Source of the DNA: JBBTCX01 sp964494205
GTDB lineage: Bacteria; Planctomycetota; Phycisphaerae; UBA1845
Length of the DNA stretch: 53,903 nt
Direction of reading: 5' to 3'
Assembly (NCBI GenBank): GCA_964494205.1
Contig: CAZBRD010000027.1
Location: forward strand, 1 to 53,903
Part shown: positions 44,310-53,839 of the stretch, piece after piece
How positions within the stretch are numbered: position 1 is the first letter of the stretch
Layout: each line of letters opens with the position of its first letter
Translations under genes and position numbers: made by a program
Notes under the pieces: model-generated
Database searches by the model: none
The model's input: only the letters and a program-made list of their open reading frames with translations
Told to the model about the DNA's origin: nothing

Positions 44310-45545
44310 CTAGCGGTTTTCGAAGGTCTTCTCGCTTGCATCGGCCGGTTTCACATCCACCGCCGGCATCGTGCGACTCAAACCAAGGACGCTGAAAGCA
44401 ACACCATACGGTCGGCCGTAGCTGTTCATGTGGAAGTCCCACATGGAGCCATCTTTTTCCTGCCGCTTGATGATCTCGTGTTGCAAAAGTGGTATGTACT
44501 TCGCGCGATCCTTTTCCGGCAATCGCTCAATCACCTGGCTCGCGTAGTAGTGCCCGAAGAAATAGAAGTAGCCCGAGTTGAAATAGTACGTTTCGTGCGG
44601 AATCGGCTTCTGGTACGCGATGTCGAGGAACTTGTGCTCCTTGAAGAAATGGTCGAGACCGGTGCGAAGGTCATCGAGCGTGATGTTCTCGCCGCCGCGA
44701 AGCAGCGCGAGATTGCACACCTGGATTCGCCCAAGCGAGCCCTTGATTTGATCAATCCATTCGAGCGAACCGGGCGATGGTGTGGCGTTAACACTGTAGG
44801 TATAGGCGCCCGATGGAAGTCGGCAACGCTTGAGGGCGGTGATCGCTGCTTTGAGCATGCGGTCGTCGACGGCGACGCCCGCTTCTTTGACATCGAGTAT
44901 CCCCAAAACGCCGACGGCGGTGGTGAAGCTGGTCGCCCACGCACCGGGGTGTGCATGAACTTCGAAATCGTAGTACCCCCAGCCGCCATGGGGAGTCTGC
45001 GATTCCTTCATCTTGTCGAGGACGCCCTGCGTGATTTCGAGCACGCGCTGCTTCTTCTCGACAAGACCGGCCGTGGGGTGGTTGTACGCGCGGGCGAGCG
45101 CGGGCAGGGAGTACACATACGCCCACACGTTGTCCGTGTCCCACTCGCTGGACCGCTTGACCAACGCATTCTGCAAGACGTATTCGATCCCTTTTTCGTA
45201 CGCCTTGATCGTCGCCTCAGATCGCGGAGCATCGAACATAGCCATGCAACCGAGGGACGTGGTGGCCACCGTCCACGATCGCTGCGTTTCCGGGTTCACA
45301 AAAAACTCATCGAAACCACCGAGCAACGGGTTCTTGTGCGAACCCCACGACCCGTCCGCGTTCTGATTCTTCAGCAGCCAATCGAGCCCCATCTGCATGG
45401 ATTTCCTGGCGTCCGGCGCTTCGGTTGCTTGATTGGCGATGACACTTCGCGCGCCGACTAGAACCATCAATCCGCAAATCGCGGCGATGTTGAGATGCTT
45501 GCCAATAGGGAGGGAAATCACTTTTCTGCATTCGCTATTCGACAT
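44310..45545 (-). CDS. Secreted alpha/alpha-toroid protein (prenyltransferase/squalene-cyclase-like repeats), paralogue B
   Basis: About 411 residues. An N-terminal hydrophobic signal segment (NIAAICGLMVLVGARSVIA) leads to a toroid of QW-like repeats: GLDWLLKNQNADGSWGSH, SQTPHGGWGYYDFE, HPGAWATSFTTAVGVLGIL and EKDGSMWDFHMNSYGRPYG. There is no DXDD or other cyclase acid motif, so it is unlikely to be a terpene cyclase. It is roughly half identical to the gene just upstream and 14 bases from it. The frame is open to 45692, but that part overlaps the paralogue; the ATG at 45545 gives the signal peptide. Probably a periplasmic binding or structural protein. Confidence 0.78.
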   Translation of the reverse strand: MSNSECRKVISLPIGKHLNIAAICGLMVLVGARSVIANQATEAPDARKSMQMGLDWLLKNQNADGSWGSHKNPLLGGFDEFFVNPETQRSWTVATTSLGCMAMFDAPRSEATIKAYEKGIEYVLQNALVKRSSEWDTDNVWAYVYSLPALARAYNHPTAGLVEKKQRVLEITQGVLDKMKESQTPHGGWGYYDFEVHAHPGAWATSFTTAVGVLGILDVKEAGVAVDDRMLKAAITALKRCRLPSGAYTYSVNATPSPGSLEWIDQIKGSLGRIQVCNLALLRGGENITLDDLRTGLDHFFKEHKFLDIAYQKPIPHETYYFNSGYFYFFGHYYASQVIERLPEKDRAKYIPLLQHEIIKRQEKDGSMWDFHMNSYGRPYGVAFSVLGLSRTMPAVDVKPADASEKTFENR

Positions 45546-45559
45546 TCGCCATTCCGTTC

Positions 45560-46750
45560 TCACTCCGTGCGGAGCGGCTCGGAAACACCGGTATCTTTCT
45601 TCACGTCGGGCTTGGGGATCGAGGGAACAAGGGCCATCACGCTGAACGCGGTACCGTAAGGACGGTGATAACTGTTCATGGGATAGTCCCACATGGAACC
45701 GTCCTCTTCCTGTGTCTTCACGATCTCGCGCTGAAGTTGCGGCCAGTATTTCGCCTGGTCAGCCTCCGGTAGCTGCGAGATCACCAGCGCCGCGTAGTAG
45801 TGGCCAAAGAAGTAAAAGTATCCCGAATTCGCGTAATAGGCTTCATGAGGGATGGGCTTCTTGCGTGCGACGTCGAGGAACTTGTGATCCTTGAAGAAAA
45901 CGTCCAGCCCGGAGCGGAGTTCGTCCGCGCTCACTTTTTCGCCCGCGAGAAGCAGCGCGAGATTGCACACCTGAATTCGCGAGAGGGAACCCTTCACCTG
46001 GTTGATGCCCTCCATGCGGCCCGTCGTTGGCGTGGCGTCGACGCTGTAGGTGTATGCACCATTCGGCAACCTGCATCGCTTCACCGCTTTGACGGCTGCT
46101 TCCAGCATCTTGGAATCGACCTGAAATCCCGCCTTCTTCGCGTCGAGCATGCCAAGGACACCGACGGCTGTGGTAAAGCTCGTCGCCCATGCGCCGGGAT
46201 GTGCGAACGCCTCGAAGTCGTAATAGCCCCAGCCGCCGCTCGGCGTTTGCGTTTCACGCATCTTCTTCAGCACGGCCAGTGTAACTTCGTGAATCTTCTC
46301 GCGCCGCGCAGCCTGATCCGCCGGCGCGATCGCATACGCCCGCGCGAGTGCAGACGCCGCATAGACGTAAGCCCACACGTTGTCGACGTCCCACTCGCTG
46401 ATGCGCTTGACCATCGCGTTTTCCATGATGTAGTCGATGCCGCGGTCGAACGCTTTCATCGTGGATTCTGAACGCGGGAGATCGAGCATCGTCATGCAAC
46501 CAAGCGCGGTGGTGGCGACGCGCCAGGAGCGGTGCGTTTCGGGATTGGTCCAGAAGTCGTCGATGCCCACAGCTGCGTTTCGATGCGAGCCCCAGGCACC
46601 GTCGGTCTCCTGATTTTTCATCAGCCAATCGACGGCCGCCTGCATGGACTTGGCCGCCTGCTCTGGAGTAGGCGTGGGGACATCAGCCTGTCCAGCCGCT
46701 TGGCTATGACAGGCAATCAGGCAAAGCGCGATCGTCGCGAAGTTTCTCAC
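45560..46750 (-). CDS. Secreted alpha/alpha-toroid protein, paralogue A
   Basis: 396 residues. A signal peptide (NFATIALCLIACHSQAAG) is followed by the same repeat order as paralogue B: AVDWLMKNQETDGAWGSHRN, WDVDNVWAYVYAASALARAY, QTPSGGWGYYDFEAFAHPG, SGYFYFFGHYYAALVIS and EEDGSMWDYPMNSYHRPYG. The conserved HPGAWATSFTTAVGVLG and YYxNSGYFYFFGHYYA blocks are nearly unchanged between the two, which marks them as functional surfaces. Catalytic acids of cyclases are lacking. Its ATG overlaps the stop of the coiled-coil lipoprotein by 4 bases, so the three genes form one unit. Confidence 0.82.
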   Translation of the reverse strand: MRNFATIALCLIACHSQAAGQADVPTPTPEQAAKSMQAAVDWLMKNQETDGAWGSHRNAAVGIDDFWTNPETHRSWRVATTALGCMTMLDLPRSESTMKAFDRGIDYIMENAMVKRISEWDVDNVWAYVYAASALARAYAIAPADQAARREKIHEVTLAVLKKMRETQTPSGGWGYYDFEAFAHPGAWATSFTTAVGVLGMLDAKKAGFQVDSKMLEAAVKAVKRCRLPNGAYTYSVDATPTTGRMEGINQVKGSLSRIQVCNLALLLAGEKVSADELRSGLDVFFKDHKFLDVARKKPIPHEAYYANSGYFYFFGHYYAALVISQLPEADQAKYWPQLQREIVKTQEEDGSMWDYPMNSYHRPYGTAFSVMALVPSIPKPDVKKDTGVSEPLRTE

Positions 46751-47541
46751 GCTTTGGCTTCCTTCTCATCTCTTTCAACCTGAGCAATGTCAGACTCGAT
46801 GCGCGCGATCTCAGCCTGCGCCTTCATGAGTTCGATCTGCTTCCCGCGCGAGTCGGATGCCGCTTGACGTTGTCCCTGCAGAACAGCCTGATCCTTCTGC
46901 ATCAGAGCGATGCGAAGGTCCTCTCGCTCAACTGGGATGGTAGCTTTTTCCAGGTTGTCCGAATCACGCGTCTGGATTTCAAGGCTCTTTCGGGCTCGCT
47001 CCAAACGTCGCTGGGCACGTTGAATAACGATTTCGCGCGTCTTGTCCGCGAGGTCCGCTTCCTTGTACATCATTTCAAGTTGCGCGAGTTCTTCTTCAGA
47101 CTCCTTCACGTAGTCTCGCGTCCCCTGCAAGTCCAGGCGCGAGCGTTCGAGCCGAACGGCCGTGTGCTTTTCGTCGAACTCTTTGAGCCGGCGCGCCGAC
47201 AGATCGCGGTCAGCCATCACCTTGTCGAGGTTCTCTTTGTGGTTGGCGTTCATGTCCTCGACGGACTTTTCCACCTTCTTCAATTCTTCCTTGGCAATCT
47301 GAAGCTCGCGATTCAGCTTGGTGCGCTTCACTTCGCGCTCATAGCGTTCCTTCTCTTTTTTGGCTTTGTCTTCCTTGGACGGCTCCTTGGTTTCGTCCTT
47401 TTTCTCGGTGCTCGAAGTATCTTTGCTGTTTGATGCAACCTTGGCATCGCTCGAAGTAGATGCGTGCTTTCCAGATGTGGCGCATCCAGCGAATGAGAGA
47501 CTCAGGATGCAAATGCCGAACGCCCCGAACAATCGATTCAT
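46747..47541 (-). CDS. Coiled-coil lipoprotein
   Basis: 264 residues. The lipobox (SLSFAGC) follows a short signal from the ATG at 47541; an in-frame start at 47565 would add eight residues. After a Ser/Lys/Glu-rich linker, residues 60-260 are one long, highly charged coiled coil (KEELKKVEKSVEDMNANHKE, RRLERARKSLEIQTRDSDNL, AEIARIESDIAQVERDEKEA). It has no enzyme motif. It is probably anchored by lipid to the outer or inner membrane and reaches into the periplasm. It is translationally coupled to the secreted toroid paralogue and likely acts with it. Confidence 0.75.
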   Translation of the reverse strand: MNRLFGAFGICILSLSFAGCATSGKHASTSSDAKVASNSKDTSSTEKKDETKEPSKEDKAKKEKERYEREVKRTKLNRELQIAKEELKKVEKSVEDMNANHKENLDKVMADRDLSARRLKEFDEKHTAVRLERSRLDLQGTRDYVKESEEELAQLEMMYKEADLADKTREIVIQRAQRRLERARKSLEIQTRDSDNLEKATIPVEREDLRIALMQKDQAVLQGQRQAASDSRGKQIELMKAQAEIARIESDIAQVERDEKEAKA

Positions 47542-47666
47542 GCCTGCCTGCCTTTCAGATTTCACGAAGATCGCGACTCAACGATCAAACCTGGATAACA
47601 ATTCGGTCAGTAAGCATAACGCGCCGTTCATCCGGGGAGAAACGGCGAAGTGGAAGTCGATACAAA

Positions 47667-47704
47667 AAAGGACGGATCCACCTTGTGCGGCAGACCCGTC
47701 CTTT
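47667..47704 (-). terminator. Intrinsic terminator after the Kazal-repeat gene
   Basis: AAAGGACGG and CCGTCCTTT form a 9-bp stem around a 20-base loop. On the minus strand the stem is followed by TTTTGTATCG. It lies about 115 bases past the stop at 47821 and before the lipoprotein operon. Confidence 0.7.
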
Positions 47705-47820
47705 GCTCTTTCCTTGATGACCTACCCGGATTCGCCCGGGGTAGTGCGATCTAGTGTTTCGATGCAGCTCACAAATTGGGTGGCATGGCCAAGCGAAGCG
47801 CCGCCATGCAGCCACGAACA

Positions 47821-49308
47821 TTAATTATCACATTCTCCCAGATGATCGATCGACTGCTGAGCGGCCGCCGCATCGCACGCGTTGCTGTAGGTGTTCCCGT
47901 CGCAACCGCATACCGGGTCCCACACATCCGGGCAACCCTGCGGAATCGGTTCACACTGGCCTTGGAAATCACAGCAGCAGTGGCCAATGCCGAGGTTGCA
48001 GTATTCGTTCGAGTTGTCGCACTGGATCCCCGCGAACCCGCCGCAAATCTGGCCGCACGGTCCGTAGTGGTCGATTGATTGTCCGGCTGCCGCCGCATCG
48101 CACGAATTGCCGTAGGTTACGCCATCGCAGCCGCACACCGGATCCCAGACATCAGGACACGCCTGCGGGATTTGTTCGCAAACACCCTGGAAGTCACAGC
48201 AGCAGTTCCCAACGCCGAGATTGCAATATTCGTCATCGTCGCACGGGATGCCGGTGATTCCGCCGCAAACCTGCCCACACGGTCCGTAGTGATCGATCGA
48301 CTGGCCAGCGACAGCGGCTTCGCACGGATTGAAGTAAGTCACACCGTCGCATCCGCAAACTGGATCGATGTTGTCTGGGCAACCGAATGGAATCGGCTCG
48401 CACACGCCCTGGAAGTCACAACAGCAGTTTCCGACGCCGAGGTTGCAATATTCGCCATCGTCGCAGGGGATTCCAAGTATTCCACCGCAGACTTGGTTAC
48501 ATTCACCGTCGTGATCGATTTGAGCGCCCGCCTGAATGGCGAAGCATGTATTTGAGTACGTCACACCGTCACAGCCGCAAACCGGATCGTAGTTCTCCGG
48601 GCACGCATCAGGAATCGGAACGCACACGCCCTGCTCGTCAGCCACATTGCATGAGCCGACCGGGTGCAGACAAAACTCACCCTTGTCGCACGGAATGCCC
48701 GCAAATCCTTCGCATACTTGCTCGCACGGACCAAGGTGATCAATCGATTGCCCGGCCGCGGCCGCTTCGCATGAATTGCCGTAGGTCACTCCATCGCAGC
48801 CGCAGACCGGCATCCAAACATCCGGGCAAGCGGTCGGAATCGATTCACAGATACCTTGGAAGTCGCAGCAGCAGTGGCCGATTCCAAGGTTGCAATACTC
48901 ACCATCGTCGCACGGGATTCCAATGATCCCGCCGCAGATCTGTGCACACTCGCCTTCATGTGCAATTGAGACACCTGCGGCGTACGCATCACAGCGATTG
49001 CCATACGTGACGCCGTTACAACCGCAGACCGGCTCCCACACGTCAGGGCAGAACTGCGGGACGGGTGTGCAAATACCGAGCACGTCCTGCGAATTGCAAA
49101 TGCCGTCCGGGATTCTGCAAAAGGAATGAGCACTGCAAGCCATCGGGTTCGACGGATCGCAACGGCGACTCCTCGCGGGACCGAAGCTCGGTCCCTGCAG
49201 TGTGCTGAAAGACGGCGGCGTGTTTCCGCCGCCCTGCACCGACTCAGTGACAGTGGATGACACTACGAGCGCAATACCCAACAACCCAACCCGAAACTTC
49301 GGAGACAT
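47821..49308 (-). CDS. Secreted protein with six tandem Kazal-type inhibitor repeats
   Basis: 495 residues. The ATG at 49308 has AAGGGG 7 bases upstream; the frame is open to 49419. A signal peptide (FRVGLLGIALVVSSTVTES) and a short linker precede six repeats of about 70-80 residues. Each repeat joins a Cys-rich module (CGGIxGIPCDDGEYCNLG, HCCCDFQG) to a Kazal-like domain (CPDVWDPVCGCDGVTYGN and then SIDHxGxC). Kazal domains block serine proteases through a reactive loop; here that loop region is P-D-V-W or close variants. The repeats are similar at DNA level too, so copy number may vary. Probably an exported protease inhibitor or a structural Cys-rich surface protein. Rows of Kazal domains are far more common in animals than in bacteria. 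Confidence 0.85.
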   Translation of the reverse strand: MSPKFRVGLLGIALVVSSTVTESVQGGGNTPPSFSTLQGPSFGPARSRRCDPSNPMACSAHSFCRIPDGICNSQDVLGICTPVPQFCPDVWEPVCGCNGVTYGNRCDAYAAGVSIAHEGECAQICGGIIGIPCDDGEYCNLGIGHCCCDFQGICESIPTACPDVWMPVCGCDGVTYGNSCEAAAAGQSIDHLGPCEQVCEGFAGIPCDKGEFCLHPVGSCNVADEQGVCVPIPDACPENYDPVCGCDGVTYSNTCFAIQAGAQIDHDGECNQVCGGILGIPCDDGEYCNLGVGNCCCDFQGVCEPIPFGCPDNIDPVCGCDGVTYFNPCEAAVAGQSIDHYGPCGQVCGGITGIPCDDDEYCNLGVGNCCCDFQGVCEQIPQACPDVWDPVCGCDGVTYGNSCDAAAAGQSIDHYGPCGQICGGFAGIQCDNSNEYCNLGIGHCCCDFQGQCEPIPQGCPDVWDPVCGCDGNTYSNACDAAAAQQSIDHLGECDN

Positions 49309-49510
49309 CGAAATACCCCTTTCCATGCAATCAAGATTTCCTCTCGTCACGTGACTGCTTTGCTTCCCATCCCCAAGATTCGCGAGAGTATGGTAACGCC
49401 AGTTCAAGTGTCGCGACAAGACTTAAATGCATGTTCAAGGCATTTGCATTCCAGTGCCATTGAACGGGATGTGTAGATAGGCAACGTGTGTTCAACGCAG
49501 ATACAAAAAC

Positions 49511-49538
49511 AAAAGGCGGGATGACACTCCCGCCTTTT
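49511..49538 (-). terminator. Intrinsic terminator after the VWA gene
   Basis: AAAAGGCGGGA and TCCCGCCTTTT make an 11-bp perfect stem with a 6-base loop. The minus-strand tail is TGTTTTTGTAT. It lies about 130 bases past the VWA stop and stops read-through into the Kazal gene. Confidence 0.85.
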
Positions 49539-49582
49539 GCATTGCCATGTATCGCTTTGGCTTAATGACTCGCACAATTCAT

Positions 49583-49614
49583 CCCTCTCCCTCTTGGGGA
49601 GAGGGCAGGGTGAT
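49583..49614. repeat. CCCTCTCCC hairpin repeat, copy 2
   Basis: The same 9-bp stem (CCCTCTCCC/GGGAGAGGG) and trailing GGGTGA as the copy at 32080, with a TCTTG loop. Located between the VWA gene and its terminator. Confidence 0.8.
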
Positions 49615-49665
49615 GGGCCCTTTGTCAAACATCCTGCCGTCTTGTTAGACGCGCTTGGTGCGCGA

Positions 49666-50817
49666 TTACTTCTCGAAAGTGAATCCCTTTTCTTTCGCCT
49701 GCTCGTGAAGGGCCTTCAGGATCGCATCGTCGAGACTGGCCTTGCCTGACTTGTCGGCTTCGCGCTGCTTTTTGAGAAACTCGTCGCGCGCAGTTTGCGC
49801 CTGTTGGATTTCCTCTTGAACCCCAGCTCGCGCGCGGCGCATGCCCTCGACATATGCTTTTCGCTCATCGTTGTTCATCGATTGCATTTGGGCGGGCAAC
49901 TCGCTCGGTTGGATCTTTTCGATCTCAAAGTCCTTTTCATTCGACGCGTCGACCAAGTCCCAGTCTGTGTTCACATATAAGCGGCTCGATTTTGCCGCCA
50001 CACGGCTAGTCGAGCTGTGCGGGCCCATTTGCTTGGCGTTCTCATCCTGCGCGAGCTGACGTGCTTGCTTGTGTGGGCCTTGCCTTCCATAGGGGACGTA
50101 CGTGTCGTTGAGCTTCTTGTTCAACTCGCTGATGAACTTGTCCTGCGGCGTTTCGATCTGCACCGTTCCCTTCTGCATGTCGATTGCGGAGTAGCTTCCG
50201 CCGCCGTGCTGTGCGACCTCGTTCCACTTTTCCTGGACACCCGGTTGGCGATCGCCGCCGTAAATTGCATTAACGACAATTCCTCGCAGGCGGGCCTCGC
50301 CGCAAACGCGTCGGAAATTGAATTGCTCGGAGGCCTGGTCGGCGGATTCATTGCCTGCGACGAAAACCAGCTTGAGCGCAGCGGTGTCACTGGTCCACGA
50401 CATCGTTTGCAACGCATCGTTGAGCACCCACCCGACGTATTCGTCGCCGCCATCGGTCTTCAGCGCCATCATTTTTCGATAGACCTCATCGAGGTCGTTC
50501 GTCAGATCGATCTGCCTGACAACCCAACCCGATGATTGTGACGAAACCTTGGGCGAACCGTACGTCAGAAGTCCCACGCGCAGGCTGGGTGTGGGCTTTG
50601 CCTTGGCTAGTTCATTCACAATATCCCACAATTTCCCGCGCGCAGAATCGATCATGGCCTCCATGCTGCCCGACGTATCGAGACAGATTACAAGATCAAT
50701 GGGACGACGGTGGCAGGTTGGCGGTTGCGGGTCGCAACCGGCTTTCACGGTCGGTACAAGCGGCAACAAGGTTGGAATACAAGTTAGGATTCCAATGGTG
50801 CGGACAGCGTTCTTCAC
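49666..50817 (-). CDS. Exported von Willebrand factor A-domain protein
   Basis: 383 residues from a GTG with AGGAG 7 bases upstream. A signal peptide (TIGILTCIPTLLPLVPTVKA) is followed by a VWA domain. The MIDAS metal site DTSGS in LVICLDTSGSMEAMIDSARG, the Thr in KTDGGDEYVG and the late acid in FVAGNESADQAS are visible. The second half (about residues 230-383) is polar and helical, with a charged Gln/Lys/Glu-rich coil near the end. It binds a partner protein in a magnesium-dependent way. No MoxR ATPase or membrane anchor is next to it, so it probably works in the periplasm or outside. Partner unknown. Confidence 0.82.
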   Translation of the reverse strand: MKNAVRTIGILTCIPTLLPLVPTVKAGCDPQPPTCHRRPIDLVICLDTSGSMEAMIDSARGKLWDIVNELAKAKPTPSLRVGLLTYGSPKVSSQSSGWVVRQIDLTNDLDEVYRKMMALKTDGGDEYVGWVLNDALQTMSWTSDTAALKLVFVAGNESADQASEQFNFRRVCGEARLRGIVVNAIYGGDRQPGVQEKWNEVAQHGGGSYSAIDMQKGTVQIETPQDKFISELNKKLNDTYVPYGRQGPHKQARQLAQDENAKQMGPHSSTSRVAAKSSRLYVNTDWDLVDASNEKDFEIEKIQPSELPAQMQSMNNDERKAYVEGMRRARAGVQEEIQQAQTARDEFLKKQREADKSGKASLDDAILKALHEQAKEKGFTFEK

Positions 50818-51166
50818 GTCAATTCTCCTAGCAAAAACAGGCTAACACTCTGGACTCGCGCCCAAGGTTCAATTCCAAGTGACAAGCGAGCACGCTGCGG
50901 CCGCGTTTACGTGCCCATAGAACTTATGACGATGAAGTGCTTCTTCGGTTCCAAGCAAGGCGATTTGGTGACCGGAGCGTGACGATAGACGACAATTGCT
51001 AACAGTCGTTCCGGGAATCTTTTGGATGCTTGACCCATTGGCTCCCGCCGCTTATTGGGCGTCCTCAACGATTCACTACATACTTGTTTGTATTGACTGT
51101 CACCGTTATTTGGTCAATGCTTTGTCCAATTCACGTTCACGTTGATGATTTGTATCGGGACCATCT
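50818..51166. other. Divergent intergenic region
   Basis: 349 bases between the minus-strand VWA gene and the plus-strand Cys-rich gene. It must hold both promoters. I see no hairpin, repeat or small gene that I can defend. Confidence 0.4.
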
Positions 51167-53569
51167 ATGTCGATTCTATTCTCATTCAGCCTATGTTATT
51201 CGGCACTGGCAGGCATTGGCGGAAACGACCAATGCCCGGCTGCTTCTTTAGGAAACCTTACACTACCCGGCACTGATGCCGGTACTACCGTCGGGATGGC
51301 TCACCACTTTGGAAACCCAACCGGTGGTGGGGCGTGCTCGCTCCCTTGCGGGAGTTACAGCAGCGGAAACGGTCGGGACGTTATCTACACGTTCACCGTT
51401 GGCGTAACAGGTGCGTGGACGTTTGATTTGTGCTCTACGAATCCGGCCTGGGACAATGCACTGCAAATTCGATCTGGAGGTGGGTGCCCGGGCGCGAGTT
51501 GTGTGGCAGCCGACGGACACGGCTGCGACAACTGCGCGGCGCCCTATCAGTCGAAGCTCACAGCTGTCCTATCTACAGGGGTAACCTATTACTTGATCGT
51601 TGACACGTATTCGCCGGTCCATCCTGGCGCACCCTATCTCCTTAGATGGACCCCACCGCCGGTTTGTGGCAATGGAGTGATAGAGCCCGGCGAGGAGTGC
51701 GACGATTTCAACACCTCGGACGGCGATGGCTGCGATTTCACATGCCAAGATGAACCGCCCACGAATGATGATTGCGTCGATCACTTGGCCGCGCATGACG
51801 GATCAAATGCCTATTCGCTTGTTGGCTCAACGCTTGATACGAGCACGCCGCCACCGTGCGATATCAATATGCTCAATGACATTTGGTTTTCTTATGTCGC
51901 TTCTTGCAACGGTTACGCCACGATTGCCACCTGCGAAGCGGCGGATCCCGATACAACATTGCAGGTCTACAGCGGGTGCACGTGCGGCCCGCTGGTTGAT
52001 TTCGATCCGATTGCCTGTTCGGACGACGATTGTGCAGATTCAGGTCTCGCGTCGACGATCCTCGTCCCAGTGACGATGGATGATTGCTATTTGATCCGCC
52101 TCGGCGGCTGGGAGGGCGGCGAGCCAAGCGGAGTCTTGACCATAAGTTGTTACGCGCCGATGTGCGGGAACAACGTGATTGAGTTTGACGAAGAGTGTGA
52201 CGACGGCAATACAACTAATGCCGACGGATGCGACAACAATTGTCAGTTTGAACCGCCAGTCAACGATCTGTGCATCAACGCCACGGTCATCCAAAGCGTG
52301 CCATTCGTTGACACCGACGTCACCTGGGCCGGTGGTACTGAAGACGAAATAGCATCGTGTGCATTGGCCATCGTCCCTACCCGATTCGGATTCTGGTATC
52401 GATACCTCGCGCCCGGCAATTGCCAATTGTCCGTTGTTCGAACACCGGATGCCGGTGTGGCAGATTCGATCGCAGCCACGTTTACTGGTGCTAACTGCAA
52501 CCTTCTTTCGGAAGTTGCGTGTGACGATGATGAGTCTTCAACTTTCCAGCTTTCAGCTGGAACTCAGTATTGGCTCCTGATTGGCGATTGGGCGACGTCT
52601 GGACCTGCGCCCACGACAACTCTGGACGTGGCCATTGATTGTACTTTGCCCGGATGCGGAAATGGAACCGTCCAACCACCCGAAGAATGCGACGACTCGA
52701 ACCAGAACGACGGAGATGGTTGCAGCGCATTTTGCCAGTATGAAGGCGCCTGTTGCTTCGAGGACGGTTCGTGCGCCGGGTTGCATTCCCTGGCTTCGTG
52801 CATTCAGGCAGGGGGCGATTTCCAAGGTGGACAAACGACTTGCCTGCCGGGTCTATGTCCAAGCTGCGGGAATGGAACCACGGATGACGGTGAGCAATGT
52901 GACGATGGAAATGAGCTGAGCGGCGATGGTTGTAACCAACTGTGCCAATGGGAAGGTGCTTGCTGCAACGGCGCGACGTGCAACGTGGTGACACCAGTCC
53001 AGTGCACCAGCTTGGGTGGGCAGTATCAAGGTAACGATACTGAGTGTCCCGGCGTATGTGGGCAGGGGGCTTGCTGCAACAACGGAGTGTGCGCATTCAT
53101 CCACGTTTCCGCGTGCACTGGGAACTTCCAAGGTTTCGCGACGATTTGTGCTCCTGATCCATGCCCAGACGTTTGCGGTAACCACGAGCTCGAAGGTATT
53201 GAAGAATGCGATGACGGAAACCAGCGTGATGGCGATGGCTGCAGTAGTCAGTGTTTGATCGATGGCGTCGCATGCATGACCAACGCCGATTGCGTGGTCG
53301 CAGACGAAGACGTCTGTACGTGCGATCGGTGTATATCGAATGTTTGTGAATTCTTGCCGGTTCGTTTTGGAAACGTTAATTGCCAGGGACCAGCGATTGC
53401 CAATCTTGACGACATTCTTTGTGTTCTGGCAGGCTTTGCGAGCTTTGCCGCCTGTCCCAATGGTGATCTTGCACCCGGATGTACAGGAAACAACCTGATC
53501 AACCTGGACGATATTCTTAGGGTTCTGAGTGCGTTCGGCGGGGGCGATCCATGCAATTGCCCCCAGTAA
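51167..53569 (+). CDS. Large secreted Cys-rich protein with five DUF4215-type repeats and dockerin-like C-terminus
   Basis: 800 residues. A short signal peptide (SILFSFSLCYSALA) is followed by beta-sandwich regions alternating with five Cys repeats of the CGNGVIEPGEECDDGN...DGDGCxxxCQ type (DUF4215, also called myxococcus Cys-rich repeat). Two or three GACC modules (GACCFEDGSC, GACCNGATC, GACCNNGVC) follow. The last ~65 residues (FGNVNCQGPA, LDDILCVLAGF, LINLDDILRVLSAFGG) are a dockerin-like domain that aligns with the end of the 10367 protein. The protein is surely exported and disulphide-rich. It may be a surface or secreted binding protein; no enzyme motif is seen. Confidence 0.82.
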   Translation: MSILFSFSLCYSALAGIGGNDQCPAASLGNLTLPGTDAGTTVGMAHHFGNPTGGGACSLPCGSYSSGNGRDVIYTFTVGVTGAWTFDLCSTNPAWDNALQIRSGGGCPGASCVAADGHGCDNCAAPYQSKLTAVLSTGVTYYLIVDTYSPVHPGAPYLLRWTPPPVCGNGVIEPGEECDDFNTSDGDGCDFTCQDEPPTNDDCVDHLAAHDGSNAYSLVGSTLDTSTPPPCDINMLNDIWFSYVASCNGYATIATCEAADPDTTLQVYSGCTCGPLVDFDPIACSDDDCADSGLASTILVPVTMDDCYLIRLGGWEGGEPSGVLTISCYAPMCGNNVIEFDEECDDGNTTNADGCDNNCQFEPPVNDLCINATVIQSVPFVDTDVTWAGGTEDEIASCALAIVPTRFGFWYRYLAPGNCQLSVVRTPDAGVADSIAATFTGANCNLLSEVACDDDESSTFQLSAGTQYWLLIGDWATSGPAPTTTLDVAIDCTLPGCGNGTVQPPEECDDSNQNDGDGCSAFCQYEGACCFEDGSCAGLHSLASCIQAGGDFQGGQTTCLPGLCPSCGNGTTDDGEQCDDGNELSGDGCNQLCQWEGACCNGATCNVVTPVQCTSLGGQYQGNDTECPGVCGQGACCNNGVCAFIHVSACTGNFQGFATICAPDPCPDVCGNHELEGIEECDDGNQRDGDGCSSQCLIDGVACMTNADCVVADEDVCTCDRCISNVCEFLPVRFGNVNCQGPAIANLDDILCVLAGFASFAACPNGDLAPGCTGNNLINLDDILRVLSAFGGGDPCNCPQ

Positions 53570-53839
53570 ACTGCCACTTTGACGCCTCGAAAATATTGCG
53601 CTTTGCAACTTTTTTCCGGAATGTGCGTTAAAGTTTACGGTCGTCTACGCCCTGATTATGTCAGCTGTTACAGTGTCGTGAGTCGGTGCTGGGACAGATT
53701 GCAGTTAGAATAAATGGACGTTATCGGGCTTTTGTGGTATGTTTGATAACCAATGTCTAGAGAATTGCTCCGGAGCATCGCTGCGGTGCGGTTGTTCTGG
53801 GGATCATGTTCGGACTTTTCCTTCTGAATGGAGAAAACA

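Larger units (their letters stand above)
49309..49665. other. Gene-free spacer with terminator and repeat
   Basis: This 357-base stretch contains the promoter side of the Kazal-repeat gene, the terminator at 49511-49538 and the CCCTCTCCC repeat at 49583-49614. I see no gene in it. Confidence 0.5.

Noticed and set aside
44310..46750. Squalene-hopene cyclases (hopanoid synthesis)
   Set aside because: Proteins are too short (about 400 residues), have signal peptides and lack the DXDD acid motif.
47826..49090. Regular DNA repeats that might be a CRISPR array
   Set aside because: Period is over 200 bases, repeats are in frame and encode Kazal domains with conserved cysteines; no cas genes.
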